Of a stretch of 64,000 nucleotides of DNA, positions 28,163 to 37,185 are shown piece by piece. A program made the position numbers and the translations under genes. Origin of the DNA: JANQHO01 sp965218075 (GTDB taxonomy: Bacteria; Bacteroidota; Bacteroidia; Flavobacteriales; Schleiferiaceae); assembly GCA_965218075.1 (NCBI GenBank), contig CBDCJZ010000003.1:992001-1056000 (forward strand), in the 5' to 3' direction. The notes under the pieces were generated by a model. That model was not told where the DNA came from, did not search any database, and worked only from the letters and a program-made list of their open reading frames with translations. Each line of letters starts with the position of its first letter. Within the stretch, counting starts at the first letter, position 1.

Positions 28163-28712
28163 TTAAGGATATATTCGATATTGTGAGGTGCCAATATTTG
28201 GTAGTGTTCGTATTAAAAAAATTCTCCTGTCTGATAAGCTATGTTTAACTACCGACCTTTTTAATATCGACTTTATTAAAATTATTAGTCCGAGAAAATC
28301 GTAAATATCCTTGAGTACTGCTCCTCCATTATTAACCATTTCAGCATAGTCGAGTATAAAACAGCGACTTTCATCACAATTTTCTAAATCTCTTAGTGCT
28401 GTTTTGTTGAGCTATATCCATTTTTCTGCTAAACTCTTAAAGTCCCATACTATATTCTTTTCAAGTGGTGATAACACTTCTGGAGGTAAGCTAGTCATAT
28501 TTACAATAGAATCTGTTGCTAAATCATTGCAATCGGCATATTTACGATTATTGATAGAGTCAATCCCTCCTATTTCTGACCATGCTTTTAAGAGTTCACC
28601 CTCTAGGAAGTAACAATTGAGGATGTTCCATAAGTAAATTAGCCAGAAAGCCCATTCCGCTCCTCATACATCCAGTTAAAAAGACCGGAGCAAAGGCTGG
28701 AGCTTTGCCTGC
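28163..28712 (-). pseudogene. Relic of a sulfotransferase-family gene
   Basis: Reverse-strand reading gives PVFLTGCMRSGMGFLANLL and MEHPQLLLPRG, the 5'-phosphosulfate (PAPS) binding region of sulfotransferases (usual form GxxRSGTSFL...LLxxHP; here the key Thr is Met). A frameshift follows, and in the next frame GELLKAWSEIGGIDSI, then a TAG, then CFILDYAEMVNNGGAVLKD and IYDFLGL, the conserved end of the family (YEDLvxxpexxLkxIxdFLGL). At least one frameshift and one stop make it inactive. Both ends are truncated: a TGA stands 28713-28715 just before the PAPS motif, with no start. It could have modified surface glycans (inference). Confidence 0.75.
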
Positions 28713-29557
28713 TCAACTTACCATCGCTCCCTGAAGGCTTGGAAGGGAATCCTGCTTTTACGGGTAACCTTATTGGAGATAAAAACCTGTATTTCAAAGG
28801 ACTAAACAAAGTACAAAAGAAACAAGTTGGGGTAATTTTGCAAATTGAATCTATGTTTTATACAGGATTTATATCATAACAGTACAATACCTTCTTACGA
28901 GCAATATAAACGACTGAAAGAATCGGAACAAATTATTGCCATATTTGAAAATTCTAATGTGTCAATACCCGATTATCTAACTAGTGAATTATTTTCTTGC
29001 GAAGATGTTATACTTTACGATGTAGTGGATTACTTTAACGCCATCTTTCTAACCTATTTTCTTGCCATACATTATAAGTTCTTCTATAATAGAAGTTCCT
29101 GAAAATCAGTTGGTTTTTCTTGTTTATTTGAAAATAGCTGTGGCATTATTGGATATCGTATGGGCATTTTTTTTGCGCTTTCAACTACTTTCTTGACCCT
29201 TATAGGGATGTATTATCGGTACACAAAGTACCTGCCTGTGTAACCCCAGTTGTAGCCCTAAAACGAAATGAGTGCTTTTTCTACATTTCTGTGTCGATAG
29301 AGAAACATTGAAAAAAGCTTTAATTTTGAGATGATAATGATGTTTAATATTATCCCTATGCCTCTTTATTTATGGAAGTTTTTAAGGAATTATCATAGAC
29401 AGGACTTGCCACAGGTGGATTTAACGGTTTAAAAAGTCCTTTATAATGTTGTAGAGAAAATCTATACGGAAATACCCGGTTATGGGTACTATTCCGTTTT
29501 TTAGGATGAAATTTAAAATTGGCTAAAAACTTTTATTTATAGCAGATTACTAGGCTT
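28713..29557. other. Gene-poor stretch before mutY
   Basis: No gene that I can support. A hairpin with arms GAGC/GCTC and AAAG/CTTT is seen at about 28688-28714. A + strand open frame of 85 codons (28845-29102, TTG start) has no recognisable family; it contains several acidic residues and ends with an aromatic-rich hydrophobic stretch (FNAIFLTYFLAIHYKFFY). It may be chance or a relic. From 29103 to 29557 I see nothing. Confidence 0.35.
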
Positions 29558-30685
29558 TTGTACCTTTCTCTTTTTGGCACACCCTGTTCCGTCCCCTTAA
29601 ATACAGATATTTTGCCTGAATCCTATTTTCAAAAGCAACTTAAAGACTATTATCAATTGTACAAAAGGGAATTACCCTGGAGACAAACTAAGAACCCTTA
29701 TCACATTTGGATTTCTGAGATTATGTTGCAACAAACCCGTGTGGAGCAGGTCTTATCATATTATTATAGGTTTATCGAAAAATATCCGACAATAGAAGAT
29801 TTGGCAGAGGCACCAGAAGATAGCATATTGAAAAACTGGGAGGGTTTGGGTTACTATAATAGGGCTCGTAACCTGCATTATACCGCGAAGTATATTGCTG
29901 GAGAACTCAAGGGGCAATTTCCTGTCTCATACTCAGGGTTATTGAAGCTAAAAGGGGTTGGGAAATACACGGCTGCAGCAATTTCATCCTTTAGCTTTAA
30001 TGAGGCTCAACCGGTATTAGATGGGAATGTATTCAGGGTATTGGCTCGTTTTTTAGGGATTAAGGAACCTATCAATTCCACTAAGGGTAAAAAGGTATTT
30101 AGGGAGGCCGCGGAGGAAATGCTAGACCGTGAGGAGCCTAGCTCTTATAATCAGGCTATCATGGAATTTGGAGCTTTGCAGTGCGTGCCATACAAACCTG
30201 ATTGTAATAGTTGTCCTGTAAAAGAAAAGTGCTATGCCTATATGATGGGGGAAACGGAAAAACTTCCACAAAAGCTGAGAAAGAGATATAACCGACAACG
30301 ATTTTTCAATTATCTGATGATCCAAAAAGGTAAAAATCTAGTAGTTTCTAAAAGAAATAAAAACGACATTTGGAAGAACTTATTTGAATTTCCCTTGATA
30401 GAGGAAGAAAAAAAATCAATAGAAAATTTTCCTAGTCTGGAGTCATTTTTTAAGCGAACTCCAGATTTTATTGTCCAGCAAAGAATAGAACTGAAACCAC
30501 ATAAACTAACCCACCAAACTATTTACATTAATGTGTGGCAGTTGGAATTAGTTAAAGAACAAGAGGCTCAGCTAAAGGGAAAAGGATTAAAATGGTGGTC
30601 TATAAAAGAATTAAGGGATTTGGCTTTTCCAAGCCCTTTGCGTAAATTTTTAAACAAAAAACCATTACCTTTGCCTTCTAGTTGA
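29558..30685 (+). CDS. mutY: A/G-specific adenine glycosylase
   Basis: 375 residues from a TTG at 29558. A second in-frame TTG at 29612 would give 357 residues, starting just before YFQKQLKDYYQLYKRELPWR, and may be the true start, since most relatives begin there. It removes adenine mispaired with 8-oxoguanine. Motifs: WISEIMLQQTRVEQV, the helix-hairpin-helix LLKLKGVGKYTAAAIS, the catalytic aspartate in PVLDGNVFRVLARF, and the [4Fe-4S] ligands C-x6-C-x2-C-x5-C (CVPYKPDCNSCPVKEKC). The C-terminal NUDIX-like domain recognises oxoG. ssb follows 44 bp downstream on the same strand. Confidence 0.95.
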   Translation: MYLSLFGTPCSVPLNTDILPESYFQKQLKDYYQLYKRELPWRQTKNPYHIWISEIMLQQTRVEQVLSYYYRFIEKYPTIEDLAEAPEDSILKNWEGLGYYNRARNLHYTAKYIAGELKGQFPVSYSGLLKLKGVGKYTAAAISSFSFNEAQPVLDGNVFRVLARFLGIKEPINSTKGKKVFREAAEEMLDREEPSSYNQAIMEFGALQCVPYKPDCNSCPVKEKCYAYMMGETEKLPQKLRKRYNRQRFFNYLMIQKGKNLVVSKRNKNDIWKNLFEFPLIEEEKKSIENFPSLESFFKRTPDFIVQQRIELKPHKLTHQTIYINVWQLELVKEQEAQLKGKGLKWWSIKELRDLAFPSPLRKFLNKKPLPLPSS

Positions 30686-30729
30686 GAAATGCTTTTTAGA
30701 ATTTATTAAAAATTAAATAATTATAAACT

Positions 30730-31167
30730 ATGTCTGGTTTTCTAAATAAGGTAATGCTAATTGGAAACCTAGGTAAAGATCCCGAGGTTAAAACTTTTGA
30801 AGGGGGTAATTCTTTAGCGCGTTTTCCTATTGCTACCTCAGAATCCTATACCAATAGGCAAACTAATGAAAAGATGACCTCGACGGAGTGGCACAACATA
30901 GTTTTAAGAAGAAGACTGGTGGAAATAGCTGAAAAGCACCTTCATAAAGGCGACAAGGTTTTTATTGAAGGAAAGATCAAAACCCGTAGCTGGGAAGATA
31001 ATAAAGGAGATCGCAAGTATTTTACAGAAGTTCATGCAGACAATATGACGATGTTGGGAACAGTACGTAAAACTGATGAAGAAAATGTCGGAAGTACTTA
31101 TTCCAGTAGTGAGCCTGAAAATCCGATAAATTTGGAAAAGGAGGAGGACGACGATTTGCCCTTCTGA
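30730..31167 (+). CDS. ssb: Single-stranded DNA-binding protein
   Basis: 145 residues. An OB fold occupies about 1-110 (NKVMLIGNLGKDPEVKTFE, then TEWHNIVLRRRLVEIAEKHL, GDKVFIEGKIKTRSWED). An acidic tail ends DDDLPF, the standard SSB C-terminal tip that recruits replication and repair proteins. It follows mutY by 44 bp and is followed by gldE after 22 bp, a mutY-ssb-gldE-gldD arrangement that I recall as common in Bacteroidota. Confidence 0.96.
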   Translation: MSGFLNKVMLIGNLGKDPEVKTFEGGNSLARFPIATSESYTNRQTNEKMTSTEWHNIVLRRRLVEIAEKHLHKGDKVFIEGKIKTRSWEDNKGDRKYFTEVHADNMTMLGTVRKTDEENVGSTYSSSEPENPINLEKEEDDDLPF

Positions 31168-31189
31168 AGCTTAATTAATTCTATCCGAT

Positions 31190-32533
31190 TTGGACTCCGA
31201 ACCTTCGAGTTGCCTTTTACTTGTTGATATACGGGAACCCTTTGACTTTGCCCTACTCATTCCTCTCGCTATTTTGGTATTATTGTCTATGGGCTCAGCC
31301 TTAGTGAGCGGTTCGGAAGTAGCTTTCTTTTCTCTTAGGCCGCGGGATATAGAGTCCATTAAAAACAATCACAAACACATCTATGAAAGCTTGGTAGATT
31401 TGCTGGGCCGTCCTAACACGCTCTTGGCTACCATATTAATTGCCAACAATTTCTTTAATATAGGTATTGTGATCATATCATCTTATTTGATCAGTGAATT
31501 TTTTGATTTTAGAGCCACCCCCACTTTGTGGTTCTTAATACAGATAGTAGCTATCACTTTCTTAATCCTTTTGTTTGGTGAGGTGCTACCTAAAGTTTAT
31601 GCCAATCGTAGAGCAATGTCTTTTTCAACTCTTATGAGTCGTCCCATGTTTTTACTGCGTTCTTTTTTAAAGCCACTCAGTCTATTACTGGTGCGTTCTA
31701 CTACTTTTATAGAAAATCGTTTACAAAGCCGAGCACAAAATCTTTCGATCAATGATTTGAGTCAAGCTCTAGAGCTTACCAATAATAAAGATACACCTGA
31801 TGATGAACGAGAAATATTGGAAGGCATAGTGAAGTTTGGTAGCACCAATGTAAAGCAGATTATGAGTCCTCGGATAGATATGGTTTACGTACATGAAAGT
31901 TGGAATTATCTCAAAGTACTGGATATTATTCTCGATTCTGGTTATTCTCGTATTCCAGTTTATGATGAGAACTACGACAAGGTAAAAGGGATCCTATACA
32001 TAAAGGATTTACTACCCTACATTAGAGCTCGAAGTGATTTCAAATGGCTCGAACTAATACGAGAGCCCTTTTTTGTACCGGAAAATAAAAAGATCGATGA
32101 TTTACTGAAAGAATTTCAGGAACGTAAAATTCATTTAGCTATAATAGTAGATGAGTTTGGCAGCATCTCTGGCATTATTACACTTGAAGATATTATTGAG
32201 GAGATAGTGGGGGAGATCAGTGATGAGTTTGACAATGAGGAATTTGCCTATTCAAAACTAGATGAAGATATTTACGTTTTTGAGGGGAAGATTCATCTGA
32301 AAGATTTTTTTAAGGTGCTCAAAATAGATCAGAAACTCTTTGCAGGTTCAATAAATGATGCCGATACTTTAGCTGGTTTTTTGCTGGAAATAGCAAGTCG
32401 ATTTCTCGAAAAGGACGAAGAGATTATATTTAAAAATTGCCTATTTAAAGTGGAAAGCCTTGAAGGCAGAAGGATTAAGAGGGTTAAAGTGTCAATTATT
32501 AAAAAGGCAGAAGATGAAATGGGGAAAGGCTAG
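31190..32533 (+). CDS. gldE: Gliding motility-associated protein GldE (CNNM/CorC-like membrane protein)
   Basis: 447 residues. A CNNM-type membrane domain (about 25-190, containing SALVSGSEVAFFSLRP) is followed by two CBS domains (MSPRIDMVYVHES..., then PFFVPENKKIDDLLKEFQERKIHLAIIVDEFG) and a CorC/HlyC C-terminal domain. The neighbour GldD and the N-terminal form identify the GldE subgroup, needed for gliding and T9SS function in Flavobacterium. The start is TTG at 31190, as the sequence MDSEPSSCLLLVDIREPF before the first helix fits the family and no ATG lies nearby. The 3' end overlaps gldD by 20 bp. Confidence 0.9.
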   Translation: MDSEPSSCLLLVDIREPFDFALLIPLAILVLLSMGSALVSGSEVAFFSLRPRDIESIKNNHKHIYESLVDLLGRPNTLLATILIANNFFNIGIVIISSYLISEFFDFRATPTLWFLIQIVAITFLILLFGEVLPKVYANRRAMSFSTLMSRPMFLLRSFLKPLSLLLVRSTTFIENRLQSRAQNLSINDLSQALELTNNKDTPDDEREILEGIVKFGSTNVKQIMSPRIDMVYVHESWNYLKVLDIILDSGYSRIPVYDENYDKVKGILYIKDLLPYIRARSDFKWLELIREPFFVPENKKIDDLLKEFQERKIHLAIIVDEFGSISGIITLEDIIEEIVGEISDEFDNEEFAYSKLDEDIYVFEGKIHLKDFFKVLKIDQKLFAGSINDADTLAGFLLEIASRFLEKDEEIIFKNCLFKVESLEGRRIKRVKVSIIKKAEDEMGKG

Positions 32534-33083
32534 CTTGTTAGTAATTTTGCCGATAGGTTTTGCTTGTAGCAATGAAAAATTTGTTCCTAAGCCGAGAGGA
32601 TATTTTAGAATAGAATTACCTGCTAAGCAATACGAGCTTTTGCAAACAGATTGCCCTTTTACTTTTGAAAAAAATATTCATGCACTGTGGGAAAATAAAA
32701 CCCCCCCTTGCTGGGGTGATCTATATTATCCTAGCATCAAAGTCCGTCTACAGCTTACTTATAAATCGGTACGGAAAACTGGGCTCAATTCATTGTTAGA
32801 AGATGGTCATAACTTAGCATATAAGCATGTAATAAAGGCAGATGGTATCCAGGAAAAGCTGTTTGTAAATCCAGAAAGAAAAATTTACGGAATCTTATAT
32901 AAAATACAGGGAGAAGCTGCTACTAGCACTCAGTTTTTTATGACAGACAGTACAGAGCATTTCCTTCGCGGGGTTTTACATTTTTATGCTGAGCCAAATG
33001 AAGATTCCCTTAAACCGGCAAACGAATTCATGTATAGCGAAGTCGTATATCTAATTGAAACACTCCAATGGCAGAACTCGTAA
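32514..33083 (+). CDS. gldD: Gliding motility lipoprotein GldD
   Basis: 189 residues from the ATG at 32514. An earlier in-frame TTG at 32460 would put 18 charged residues before the signal and is unlikely. The lipobox is IGFAC with the acceptor cysteine near residue 19, followed by KPRGYFRIELPAKQYELL, the opening motif of GldD. It is part of the gliding and T9SS accessory set. It overlaps gldE by 20 bp upstream and the DUF2007 gene by 16 bp downstream, so the three are translationally linked. Confidence 0.92.
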   Translation: MKWGKASLLVILPIGFACSNEKFVPKPRGYFRIELPAKQYELLQTDCPFTFEKNIHALWENKTPPCWGDLYYPSIKVRLQLTYKSVRKTGLNSLLEDGHNLAYKHVIKADGIQEKLFVNPERKIYGILYKIQGEAATSTQFFMTDSTEHFLRGVLHFYAEPNEDSLKPANEFMYSEVVYLIETLQWQNS

Positions 33084-33277
33084 CTATAGCTGAATTTGAC
33101 AACATAAATGAGGCTTATGTTTTAAAAACACGTTTGGAGGCAGCAAACATACGCGTATATCTTCAAAATGAAAATATCAATTCCATCTTACCGGCTTATC
33201 AGGCCTTTGGTGGAGTAAAATTGCAAGTAAATTTACACGATTCTCTTAAGGCGATGGATATCATCTATAGTGAGTGA
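33068..33277 (+). CDS. DUF2007-family small protein
   Basis: 69 residues, with the DUF2007 pattern: VTIAEFDNINEAYVLKTRLEAANIRVYLQNENI, then YQAFGGVKLQVNLHDSLKAMDII. The fold is like the ferredoxin/PII fold and the family is sometimes called putative signal-transducing protein; the function is not known. The start lies inside gldD (16-bp overlap), which suggests coupled translation with the gliding genes. Confidence 0.82.
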   Translation: MAELVTIAEFDNINEAYVLKTRLEAANIRVYLQNENINSILPAYQAFGGVKLQVNLHDSLKAMDIIYSE

Positions 33278-33628
33278 TATCCTCAAAACCCAAAAAGTAT
33301 GGATTTATGAAGTGTCAAAAAGTTTTAGGGAAGATCAAGTCAATGATTAGATCTCGTAGTCCAGTTGGATAGAGCACCTGCCTTTCTAAAGCAGACAGTC
33401 GTGGATTTGAAATCTCACTTGGGTCATTAGACAATGAAACTCAGTCCTTGAAAGGTTGGGCTTTTTTATCTTAACAGATCTAAGTAACTAAGTAACTTTT
33501 GATACAAAGTAAAGCGGTTTGTGGCGTTTAGTTTCATATTTTTGATAAACAATAACTAGATAATTTATACTGAAATAAAAGACGCTGATTTCTTCGATTT
33601 AGCTTCACTAGTAAACTAGAATTATAAA
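33278..33628. other. Gap holding a decayed tRNA-Arg copy
   Basis: No protein gene. From about 33292 the sequence aligns with the region upstream of the intact tRNA-Arg at 39.4-39.65 kb (reverse strand), including ATGGATTTATGAAGTG, followed by the tRNA relic and a T-rich tail (GGGCTTTTTTATC at about 33459) like a terminator. The remaining bases up to the next start hold nothing that I can name. Confidence 0.6.
33350..33425 (+). pseudogene. tRNA-Arg(TCT) relic
   Basis: Clear homology to the intact tRNA-Arg at 39415-39488: CCAGTTGGATAGAGCA in the D arm, CTGCCTTTCTAAAGCAGA in the anticodon arm, CAGTCGTGGATTTGAAATC in the T arm. Against the intact gene there are single-base insertions in the anticodon loop (TTTCTAAA for TTCTAA) and T arm (TTTGAAATC for TTCGAATC), a changed D stem (GTCC for GCTC), and a mismatched acceptor stem. 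Cloverleaf folding is poor, so I regard it as non-functional. Confidence 0.75.
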
Positions 33629-35446
33629 ATGAAAAAAATAACATTTCTCTGTGGGGGACTGCTCGTATTAGCAGCTTGTAATAATAACTCCCAACCAAAT
33701 ATTAGCGTTAGCAAAAAGCTACAAATCGAGGTAGATTCTTTTTTAACTGCTTATACCGAAGAATATCAGCGATTGTACTACTCTTCTACCCTGGCTGAAT
33801 GGGACCTCAATACCCATATTGTAGAAGGCGATACCCTAACTTCCCAAAAAGCCGAAGAAGCCGGGGAAGCTTTTGCAGCCTTTACGGGAAGTAAAAATAA
33901 TATCAAAGAAACTAAAAAGTATCTGGAACAAAAAGACAAACTAACTGAGTTGCAAGTGCGTCAGTTGGATGCCATATTGTATGCAGCTGGGGCCAATCCT
34001 CAGGTGGCTAAAGATATTGTGAAAAGTAAAATCAAAGCAGAGACGAAGCAAACCAAAAAACTCTTTGGTTTTGATTTTAAGATCAATGATAAATCTGTTA
34101 GCACTAATGAAATCGATAGGATCCTGGAAGAGTCAACTAATTTGCGGGAGCGACTGGCTGCATGGGAAGCTAGTAAAGAGGTAGGTAAAGAATTGAAAGA
34201 TGGCCTCAAAAACCTCTGTGAGCTTCGCAATAAAAGTGTACAGGCTTTGGATTATGAGGATTATTTCAACTTTCAAATATCTGAATACCGTATGAGTACG
34301 CAAGAAATGCTCGATCTGAATCATCAGTTCATTAGAGACATCTGGCCTTTGTACCGCGAATTACATACCTGGGCACGGTATGAACTGTCCCAAAGATATG
34401 ATCAACCCGTTCCGGAGTATTTACCAGCTCATTGGTTGCCCAATCGTTGGAGCCAAGAATGGTCGTCGATGGTAAAGGCCAATGATCTCAACTTTGATTC
34501 AACCCTGGAGAAAAGAGGCAGCAAATGGGTCATTGAAGAGGGAGAAGATTTTTATGTGAGTCTGGGGTATGACAAACTACCTGAAACTTTTTATACTAAA
34601 TCGAGCCTTTACCCCTTGCCAGAGAATGCAAGTTATAAGAAGAATAACCACGCTAGTGCTTGGCATATGGATTTAGATAATGACCTTCGCTCCCTCATGA
34701 GTGTAGAACCTAATACTCGTTGGTGGAATACCGTTTTACACGAACTGGGACACATCTATTATTATCAAGCTTACAGTACTGATAGTGTACCCGTTATTCT
34801 TAGAAGAGGGGCCAATCGCGCTTATCATGAAGCCATTGGAACTCTTATCGGATTAGCTAGTATGCAGAAATCTTTCTTGCAGCAAAAAGGATTAGTGCCC
34901 CAAGTGGAAAGTGATGAAATACAAGCTCTCTTAAAGGAAGCATTAGATTATATTGTGTTCATACCCTGGGCCAGTGGAGTAATGACTGATTTTGAGCACT
35001 TCCTTTATTCCGAAAATCTCCCTAAAGATAACTTTAATAAAAAGTGGTGGGAACTAAAAAAGAAATATCAAGGCACAGTTCCTCCCACCGAAAGAGGAGA
35101 GGAATATTGTGACGCTGCTTCCAAAACCCATATCAATAATGATGCAGCTCAATATTACGATTATGCTTTAGCTAATGTGTTGCTCTTTCAGCTTCACATG
35201 TACATCGCTAAAAACATCCTTAAACACAATCCACATAACAGTAACTATTATGGCAGCAGGGAAACTGGTAAATTCCTACTGGATTTAATGGCTCCAGGTG
35301 CTACAGTAGACTGGCGAGAAAACATGCAGAAAAACCTAGGAGAAGGCATTAGTTCTAAAGCCATGCTGGAGTATTTTGAGCCGTTGATGCCTTGGCTTAA
35401 AGAGCAAAACAAAGGTAGAGAGCACACCTTAGCTGAAACTATTTAG
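33629..35446 (+). CDS. Lipoprotein peptidyl-dipeptidase of the M2 (ACE-like) family
   Basis: 605 residues. A lipoprotein signal (ITFLCGGLLVLAAC) puts it at the cell envelope. The zinc site HELGH is at residues 371-375 in WWNTVLHELGHIYYYQAYS, and the glutamate ligand follows in GANRAYHEAIGTLIGLAS, exactly the M2 arrangement (HExxH plus HEAI). YDKLPETFYTKSSLYPLP and HINNDAAQYYDYALANVL also fit ACE-type enzymes. These remove dipeptides from peptide C-termini. It stands alone: the tRNA relic lies upstream and a repeat region downstream. Confidence 0.9.
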   Translation: MKKITFLCGGLLVLAACNNNSQPNISVSKKLQIEVDSFLTAYTEEYQRLYYSSTLAEWDLNTHIVEGDTLTSQKAEEAGEAFAAFTGSKNNIKETKKYLEQKDKLTELQVRQLDAILYAAGANPQVAKDIVKSKIKAETKQTKKLFGFDFKINDKSVSTNEIDRILEESTNLRERLAAWEASKEVGKELKDGLKNLCELRNKSVQALDYEDYFNFQISEYRMSTQEMLDLNHQFIRDIWPLYRELHTWARYELSQRYDQPVPEYLPAHWLPNRWSQEWSSMVKANDLNFDSTLEKRGSKWVIEEGEDFYVSLGYDKLPETFYTKSSLYPLPENASYKKNNHASAWHMDLDNDLRSLMSVEPNTRWWNTVLHELGHIYYYQAYSTDSVPVILRRGANRAYHEAIGTLIGLASMQKSFLQQKGLVPQVESDEIQALLKEALDYIVFIPWASGVMTDFEHFLYSENLPKDNFNKKWWELKKKYQGTVPPTERGEEYCDAASKTHINNDAAQYYDYALANVLLFQLHMYIAKNILKHNPHNSNYYGSRETGKFLLDLMAPGATVDWRENMQKNLGEGISSKAMLEYFEPLMPWLKEQNKGREHTLAETI

Positions 35447-35721
35447 ATTTAAAATATGAGTTATTGTCTTCTTGTTTTGAGGTTATTCACTATAGTTATA
35501 CATCATGGATCAATCCCCTATCAACGTTATTGAAGGATTCTGGTGGATAGGCCAAAACCAGATGTTTAGCTTAGAGAGATGCCTAAAAACAGGTTTTATT
35601 ATGCATTATGAAAAACTCGAGTTTCCTTACAATAGCCCATAACAACATTATATAACACTGTTGAAAAACTTTAACACCCTCCCTAAACTCGTTATGACTT
35701 TTAAATTTTTTATGATGGTTT
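35447..35721. other. Gap with the second copy of the dispersed repeat
   Basis: About 35510-35700 aligns with 10230-10430. It contains a short open frame (35505-35642; first residues MDQSPINVIEGFWWIGQNQM) that is not intact in the other copy, so the repeat may be the remains of a mobile element end or of a small gene. The palindrome stands at 35641-35663. Confidence 0.5.
35641..35673. repeat. Dispersed palindromic repeat, copy 2
   Basis: AACAACATTATATAACACTG followed by TTG, differing from copy 1 (10362-10384) at two adjacent positions, with 26 identical bases from 35648 to 35673. In this copy the left arm of the palindrome has drifted. The distance to the next + strand start is about 50 bp here and about 155 bp at recQ, so a fixed promoter role is not evident. 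Confidence 0.6.
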
Positions 35722-36795
35722 ATGAATTTTAAAAATGTAGATAAAGTTTGTTACGGCAGAGGTAGCCTTTCCCAGTTGGGGGATATTTTGAAGACTAAAA
35801 GAAGAGAAAAAGCTGGTTTTATGGTTTTTATAGTGGATAACTATTTTAATGGTAGAGCATTAGTTAATAAGCTTCCTCTAAAAGCAAATGATGAATTGCT
35901 TTTTATTGACATTAATTCCAAAGAACCTACTACTGAACAGGTAGATGAAATTAGAGATGAGATTTTAAATGAAAAGGGATTACCTGATGGAGTGATTGGA
36001 ATAGGAGGGGGCTCAATTATGGATATAGCAAAAGCTCTTTCCTTAATGCTTACTAATAAGGGATCCAGTACCTTGTATCAGGGGCTGAATCTCGTAAAGA
36101 AACCAGGTGTCTACCATTTGGGCATCCCAACTATTTCTGGTACTGGATCAGAATGTAGCATGACTGCAGTACTGACGGGTTCTGAAAAAAAGCTAGGACT
36201 AAAATGTGATTGGACTGTATTCAATCAATTGATTCTCGATCCCGACTTAACGGCAACAGTTCCTCATAATCAGTGGTTCTATACCGGTATGGATGCTTAT
36301 ATCCAGTGTGTTGAGTCAGAAAAGGGAATATTCTGTAATGCTTTTTCTAAAGCTTATGGAGAAGAATCTTTAAAGTTGTGCCGAGAAGTTTTCTCAGGAG
36401 ATAATGCTGGTCAGAATCCTGAGAATGACGAAAAAATGATGATCGCCAGTTCATTTGGGGGGCTTAGTCTTACTTATAGTGAAGTGGGGGTATGCCATGC
36501 TCTTTCTTATGGTTTGTCTAAAATATTGGGGTACGAGCATGGCTTTGCTAATTGCATTACATTTAATCACTTAGGAGATTATTATGGGAATACAGTAAAT
36601 GAATTTAAGACTATGGTAGAACATTTTAATATTGATTTACCTCAAAACCTTTCAGCCAACTGGAGTGATCAAGATATTGCCAATATGGCCGAGGTAGCTT
36701 ATAATTTACCGCATATGTGGAGTCATGCATTAGGCTATGACTGGAAAGAGAAAATCACCCTTAGACACATCAAAGATTTGTACAGGAGGGTGTGA
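35722..36795 (+). CDS. Iron-containing alcohol dehydrogenase, KdnB-like (Kdo 8-oxidase)
   Basis: 357 residues of the group III metal-dependent alcohol dehydrogenases. NAD-binding: VIGIGGGSIMDIAKAL; substrate/metal region: HLGIPTISGTGSE, then GMDAYIQCVES and the metal ligands in VCHALSYGLSKILGYEHG (H-x-x-x-...-H). Length and overall pattern resemble KdnB, the 3-deoxy-manno-octulosonate 8-oxidase that, with an aminotransferase KdnA, makes 8-amino-Kdo for lipopolysaccharide. No kdnA is found in this window. The KdnB assignment is by memory of the family and is less certain than the dehydrogenase call. Confidence 0.75.
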   Translation: MNFKNVDKVCYGRGSLSQLGDILKTKRREKAGFMVFIVDNYFNGRALVNKLPLKANDELLFIDINSKEPTTEQVDEIRDEILNEKGLPDGVIGIGGGSIMDIAKALSLMLTNKGSSTLYQGLNLVKKPGVYHLGIPTISGTGSECSMTAVLTGSEKKLGLKCDWTVFNQLILDPDLTATVPHNQWFYTGMDAYIQCVESEKGIFCNAFSKAYGEESLKLCREVFSGDNAGQNPENDEKMMIASSFGGLSLTYSEVGVCHALSYGLSKILGYEHGFANCITFNHLGDYYGNTVNEFKTMVEHFNIDLPQNLSANWSDQDIANMAEVAYNLPHMWSHALGYDWKEKITLRHIKDLYRRV

Positions 36796-37185
36796 TCTCC
36801 GGATTTATTGAGCAAACTTGCCGAGGGTAAGTTTTAGTAAATAGCTAATTAAATATTGACAAGGTTTTGATGAAGGTTTCCCAAATGTTCAATGCTGATT
36901 TTAATTCTCACATAAACACAAAAAGTGGACGAGAACGTGGGGTTTATCGAATCTAGCTTCGAATCCTTACCTTCATATCTAATAAGGCTTTCTGATACAG
37001 AACCTTGCTGAATTTCCGGAATTGGAAATGCTCCCCCTGATGTCAACAGTGCTTCTCTAAGCATTCATCCAATTGAGAGCTAGAGTTCTTTGCAACGGCT
37101 TATCTCGAAAAAATAGCTGAAGAATAAAATTCCACAAGCTAACCAATCTGTTTAACTTTACCTTAACAATCTATAATCATAGCAC
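36796..37185. other. Gap between the dehydrogenase and the aldolase
   Basis: 390 bp. A minus-strand open frame of 71 codons (36849-37064) has a coding-like look (GGAFPIPEIQQGS, YVRIKISIEHLGN), but no family that I recognise and no promoter; it may be a relic. A TAACTTTA near-match to the -7 box lies at about 37155, roughly 30 bp before the aldolase start. Confidence 0.35.

Noticed and set aside
28685..28715. Hairpin as a rho-independent terminator
   Set aside because: No T-run follows the stem on either strand, and no intact gene ends just before it.
32460..32513. TTG at 32460 as start of gldD
   Set aside because: It would add 18 mostly charged residues before a good lipoprotein signal; the ATG at 32514 fits the family.
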